From positions 1 to 8,847 of the forward strand of contig PWSG01000077.1 of NCBI GenBank assembly GCA_003564055.1: DNA of 8,847 nt. Reading direction: 5' to 3'. This stretch comes from Syntrophomonadaceae bacterium (GTDB lineage Bacteria; Bacillota; Dethiobacteria; DTU022). The notes under the pieces were generated by a model. That model had not been told where the DNA came from. It searched no databases and saw nothing but the letters and a program-made list of their open reading frames with translations. Within the stretch, counting starts at the first letter, position 1. Every line of letters starts with the position of its first letter. Position numbers and translations under genes: made by a program. Positions 6,787 to 8,847 of the stretch are shown one piece after another.

Positions 6787-7527
6787 TTGCCTAATAGCGA
6801 AACCATGGAGCAGCTTGAACAGATTGAAACCCTGGAACCGGTTTATGAACTACTTGAAATCCTAATTGCGCGCTATGGATCTGCAGGTGTTGCGGCTGCG
6901 ATGTTTGCAGAAAGCGCAGGTATTCCTTTTACTTCGATAATAGTGCTCCTTACTGCCGGGACAATGATCAAAAGCGAATCTGTTTCCTTCTGGTCTTTAA
7001 TGATTTCATCGACTATCGGCATTACTCTGGGCAGTATTTTTAGTTATTTCGTTGGACTGCTGGGCAGTATGGCCGGTACAGCAGTTAAATCAGGCATATT
7101 CCATCATTATCCAAATCCGAGTGCTGTTAAGCCTGAACAAAGTAAATCAAAGCTTCTGATATTATGGCAAAAATACGGTATATTATCAATTTTTATGGCT
7201 CAACTTTGGGGATTTACCCGCACATTTGGCTCTTTCCCAGCAGGGGCGATGCACATTAACTTTATATTATTTGTGGTTTATACATTCCTGGGTGGTTTGC
7301 TTTTTAGCTCTGCCTATATTGCTACCAGCATTGTCCTGACCGGTACAATGGGCGCAACATTAAACCTTTTCAGGGCTGTAATTGATATTTCACCATGGCT
7401 ATTTATATTAGTACTGGTTGTCCTGATAATAATAGCCTGCCTGGTAATATATAGATATCGAACAGGGTCGTTTCTAAATCTTAACAGATTTTGGAGCTGG
7501 CTTAAGGGTGTTATCGGATGCAAATAG
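6787..7527 (+). CDS. DedA-family (SNARE-associated/VTT domain) integral membrane protein, divergent
   Basis: DedA proteins are inner-membrane proteins implicated in lipid carrier flipping and membrane homeostasis. This 246-residue protein has hydrophobic segments near 33-60, 66-95, 130-153, 155-185 and 202-224, with a short acidic N-terminal tail and a basic C-terminus. The family hallmark E-x4-P is seen as ESAGIPF (42-48) followed by a TAG at 56-58. The second hallmark, normally GRFxPxxR before a PAG, appears as AQLWGFTR (138-145) then FPAG (150-153): the arginine R145 is kept, but the first arginine and the proline are absent. Translation begins at TTG 6787 with a strong ribosome site; ATG 6805 would remove only six residues. 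It lies 3 bases after the kinase stop and overlaps the next gene by 10 bases. Family assignment is fairly good; the specific substrate is unknown. Confidence 0.75.
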   Translation: MPNSETMEQLEQIETLEPVYELLEILIARYGSAGVAAAMFAESAGIPFTSIIVLLTAGTMIKSESVSFWSLMISSTIGITLGSIFSYFVGLLGSMAGTAVKSGIFHHYPNPSAVKPEQSKSKLLILWQKYGILSIFMAQLWGFTRTFGSFPAGAMHINFILFVVYTFLGGLLFSSAYIATSIVLTGTMGATLNLFRAVIDISPWLFILVLVVLIIIACLVIYRYRTGSFLNLNRFWSWLKGVIGCK

Positions 7528-8642
7528 ATAAAAATGCACTGGTATCGCTTGCTCGCTGCAAACGTTACCATACTGATACTGTAAGAGAAGCACTCCTAAA
7601 TCTTTTAGCGCCGTGGGGTGGGATAGGCTTTTTAGTAAAACCCGGCCAAAATGTTCTCCTTAAACCAAACCTGCTTGCTGCAGCCCGGCCTGAAGAGGCT
7701 GTCACCACCCATCCGGTTTTGATCAGTATTTTAGCTAAGCTTGTACAAAAAGCAGGAGGTCGTGTTTTAATCGGGGATAGCCCGGGAAGTGATGATGCGA
7801 AAACTGTTTACAAAAAGACCGGGATGCTGGCTGCAGCTGAAGAAACAGGTTCCGAATTAATTATGTTTGACCGTATCTACAAGAAAGACTATGATAGGAA
7901 TAGGGGAAAAAGAGGGTTTGAGCTAACAGAAGCGCTCAACCAGGTTGATGTAATTATTAACGTTGCCAAACTAAAAACCCATCCGCTAACCGGTTTAACA
8001 GCAGCAGTTAAGAATACTTACGGCTGCATCGCCGGCAAGAAAAAGGGACGAATGCACTATGAACATCCTTTGCCGGATGATTTTTCAAGAGTACTGCTTG
8101 ATGTATATCTTGCTGTAAAACCCGCTTTTTCTATTATTGATGCTGTCATTGCCCTGGAAGGGATAGGGCCTCGCAAGGGGAAACCCAGAAACACCGGGTT
8201 ACTGATGGCTTCTTCGAATGCAATTGCTCTTGATTCTGTAGCAGCTGAGATAACAGGCTTTAAACCGAACCAGGTTACTACTCTGAATGCAGCCAGGGAA
8301 AGGTCCTTATTTGGAACTAACCTTTCCGAATTGCAAATTGTGGGACTAACACTGGAAGAAAGCCGCGTTAGCAATTTTGATCAAGGCACTTCTTCTGCCG
8401 GGAAAATTGGAAGCCTGGTTGCCCGTTACCCACGCGCCTGGTTCAGGGGATTAAGAGAGAGCAGGCGGCCTTATCCGCTAATTGATGAAAAGATTTGCAA
8501 CAGCTGTGGAGTATGTGCAGATAATTGCCCTGCTCAAATTATTAATATAAATGAGGGCATTCCTGATATTGATCAGGACTGCTGCATCCGCTGTTACTGC
8601 TGCGTGGAGTTTTGTCCCCAGGGTGCAGTGGAACTAGCTTAA
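7518..8642 (+). CDS. DUF362 protein with C-terminal 2[4Fe-4S] ferredoxin domain
   Basis: DUF362 proteins are widespread in anaerobes and their function is poorly defined. The domain spans about residues 8-280 and shows KPNLL (49-53), GDSPG (86-90), the block INVAKLKTHPLTG (147-159) with AAVKN (162-166), and ALDSVAAEITG (237-247). A linker leads to a C-terminal double cluster: C327, C330, C333 and C337 for the first, C356, C359, C362 and C366 for the second, both ending in CP. Extra cysteines C355 and C361 lie in the second motif. No signal peptide is visible, so it is probably cytoplasmic and redox-active. The ATG at 7518 overlaps the end of the DedA gene by 10 bases, with AAGGGTG-like bases about 8 upstream, so translation is likely coupled. 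It closes the proC unit; no clear terminator follows. Confidence 0.85.
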   Translation: MQIDKNALVSLARCKRYHTDTVREALLNLLAPWGGIGFLVKPGQNVLLKPNLLAAARPEEAVTTHPVLISILAKLVQKAGGRVLIGDSPGSDDAKTVYKKTGMLAAAEETGSELIMFDRIYKKDYDRNRGKRGFELTEALNQVDVIINVAKLKTHPLTGLTAAVKNTYGCIAGKKKGRMHYEHPLPDDFSRVLLDVYLAVKPAFSIIDAVIALEGIGPRKGKPRNTGLLMASSNAIALDSVAAEITGFKPNQVTTLNAARERSLFGTNLSELQIVGLTLEESRVSNFDQGTSSAGKIGSLVARYPRAWFRGLRESRRPYPLIDEKICNSCGVCADNCPAQIININEGIPDIDQDCCIRCYCCVEFCPQGAVELA

Positions 8643-8743
8643 GTTGTGCAAAATTAAAATATATTATTAATAACAACATATTACATTTTATACCATTTAC
8701 AGTTATTTCTTATTCTGTACTTCTTAAAGAAAGGAAACCATTG
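8643..8743. other. AT-rich intergenic region without a firm assignment
   Basis: About 100 bases of strongly AT-rich DNA separate the DUF362 gene from the next gene. A short palindrome TTATTAATAA (8664-8673) has no GC stem and no following T-run, so it is not a convincing terminator. Some hexamers such as TTTACA (8696-8701) and TATTCT (8711-8716) resemble promoter boxes but are not properly spaced. A promoter for the following gene is plausible but cannot be placed. Confidence 0.4.
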
Positions 8744-8847
8744 ATGGGAAAAACAAAATTCAGTCTAAAGGTATACAATGAGCGCTGCAAAGATTGTGGC
8801 ATTTGTTTTGAATTTTGTCCGAAAGACAATTTAAAGCCCGGTGAAGA
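8744..8847 (+). CDS. Partial [4Fe-4S] ferredoxin-like protein, possible 2-oxoacid:ferredoxin oxidoreductase delta subunit
   Basis: Only the first 34 codons are present; the gene runs off the window. The ATG at 8744 follows AAAGGAA by about 7 bases. The peptide carries one complete [4Fe-4S] motif, C15, C18, C21 and C25-P, only 14 residues from the start. An N-terminal cluster after a short lysine-rich lead is typical of the small delta subunit (KorD/VorD-like) that precedes the alpha and beta genes of 2-oxoacid:ferredoxin oxidoreductases. A simple ferredoxin or a larger Fe-S protein remains possible. A TTG codon directly before the ATG could also serve as start. Confidence 0.7.
   Translation, partial: MGKTKFSLKVYNERCKDCGICFEFCPKDNLKPGE

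Noticed and set aside
8057..8374. Minus-strand open frame of 105 codons, the longest antisense frame
   Set aside because: It is fully antisense to the well-supported DUF362 gene and its translation shows no family features.
8664..8673. TTATTAATAA palindrome as terminator of the DUF362 unit
   Set aside because: The stem would have only A-T pairs and no T-run follows; such palindromes are expected by chance in AT-rich DNA.

Overview
The window looks like chromosomal DNA of an anaerobic, low-to-moderate-GC Gram-positive bacterium, most likely class Clostridia. This rests on purine-rich Shine-Dalgarno sites (AGGAGG, AAGGAG, AAGGGGGA), tightly packed genes on one strand, a TTG start, an intrinsic terminator, many ferredoxin-type proteins, and a clostridial-looking NifV-type synthase. 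No mobile element, CRISPR array, tRNA or rRNA was seen. All supported genes lie on the + strand.

Region 1 (6-3612) is a two-gene unit. An 814-residue iron-sulfur flavoprotein combines four modules: a [2Fe-2S] ferredoxin domain, an FAD/NAD disulfide-reductase-like core, a double [4Fe-4S] insert and a BFD-type [2Fe-2S] domain. Its 3' end overlaps a 391-residue D-amino-acid-oxidase-fold (DAO) flavoprotein. Together they resemble the alpha and beta subunits of dye-linked amino/imino-acid dehydrogenases (HcnABC, proline or hydroxyproline dehydrogenase, opine oxidase, heterotetrameric sarcosine oxidase). The substrate cannot be read from the sequence. The unit ends at an intrinsic terminator (3672-3697).

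Region 2 (about 3700-8642) is a second unit starting at a candidate sigma-A promoter (3728-3756). Its order is proC (pyrroline-5-carboxylate reductase), a NifV-type homocitrate synthase homologue, a ROK-family sugar kinase, a divergent DedA-family membrane protein, and a DUF362 protein with a C-terminal 2[4Fe-4S] domain. After proC the genes are 31, 6 and 3 bases apart or overlap (10 bases), so co-transcription is likely although the functions are mixed.

Region 3 (8643-8847) is an AT-rich gap followed by the first 34 codons of a small [4Fe-4S] ferredoxin-like gene. It could be the delta subunit of a 2-oxoacid:ferredoxin oxidoreductase.

A possible theme is anaerobic 2-oxoglutarate/glutamate/proline metabolism: an imino-acid dehydrogenase candidate beside ProC, and a synthase of the 2-oxoglutarate-using family followed by a possible 2-oxoacid oxidoreductase subunit. 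This is inference from gene order only. I found no clear sign of a wholly new system. The most informative points are the architecture and unassigned N-terminus of the 814-residue protein and the orphan NifV homologue.
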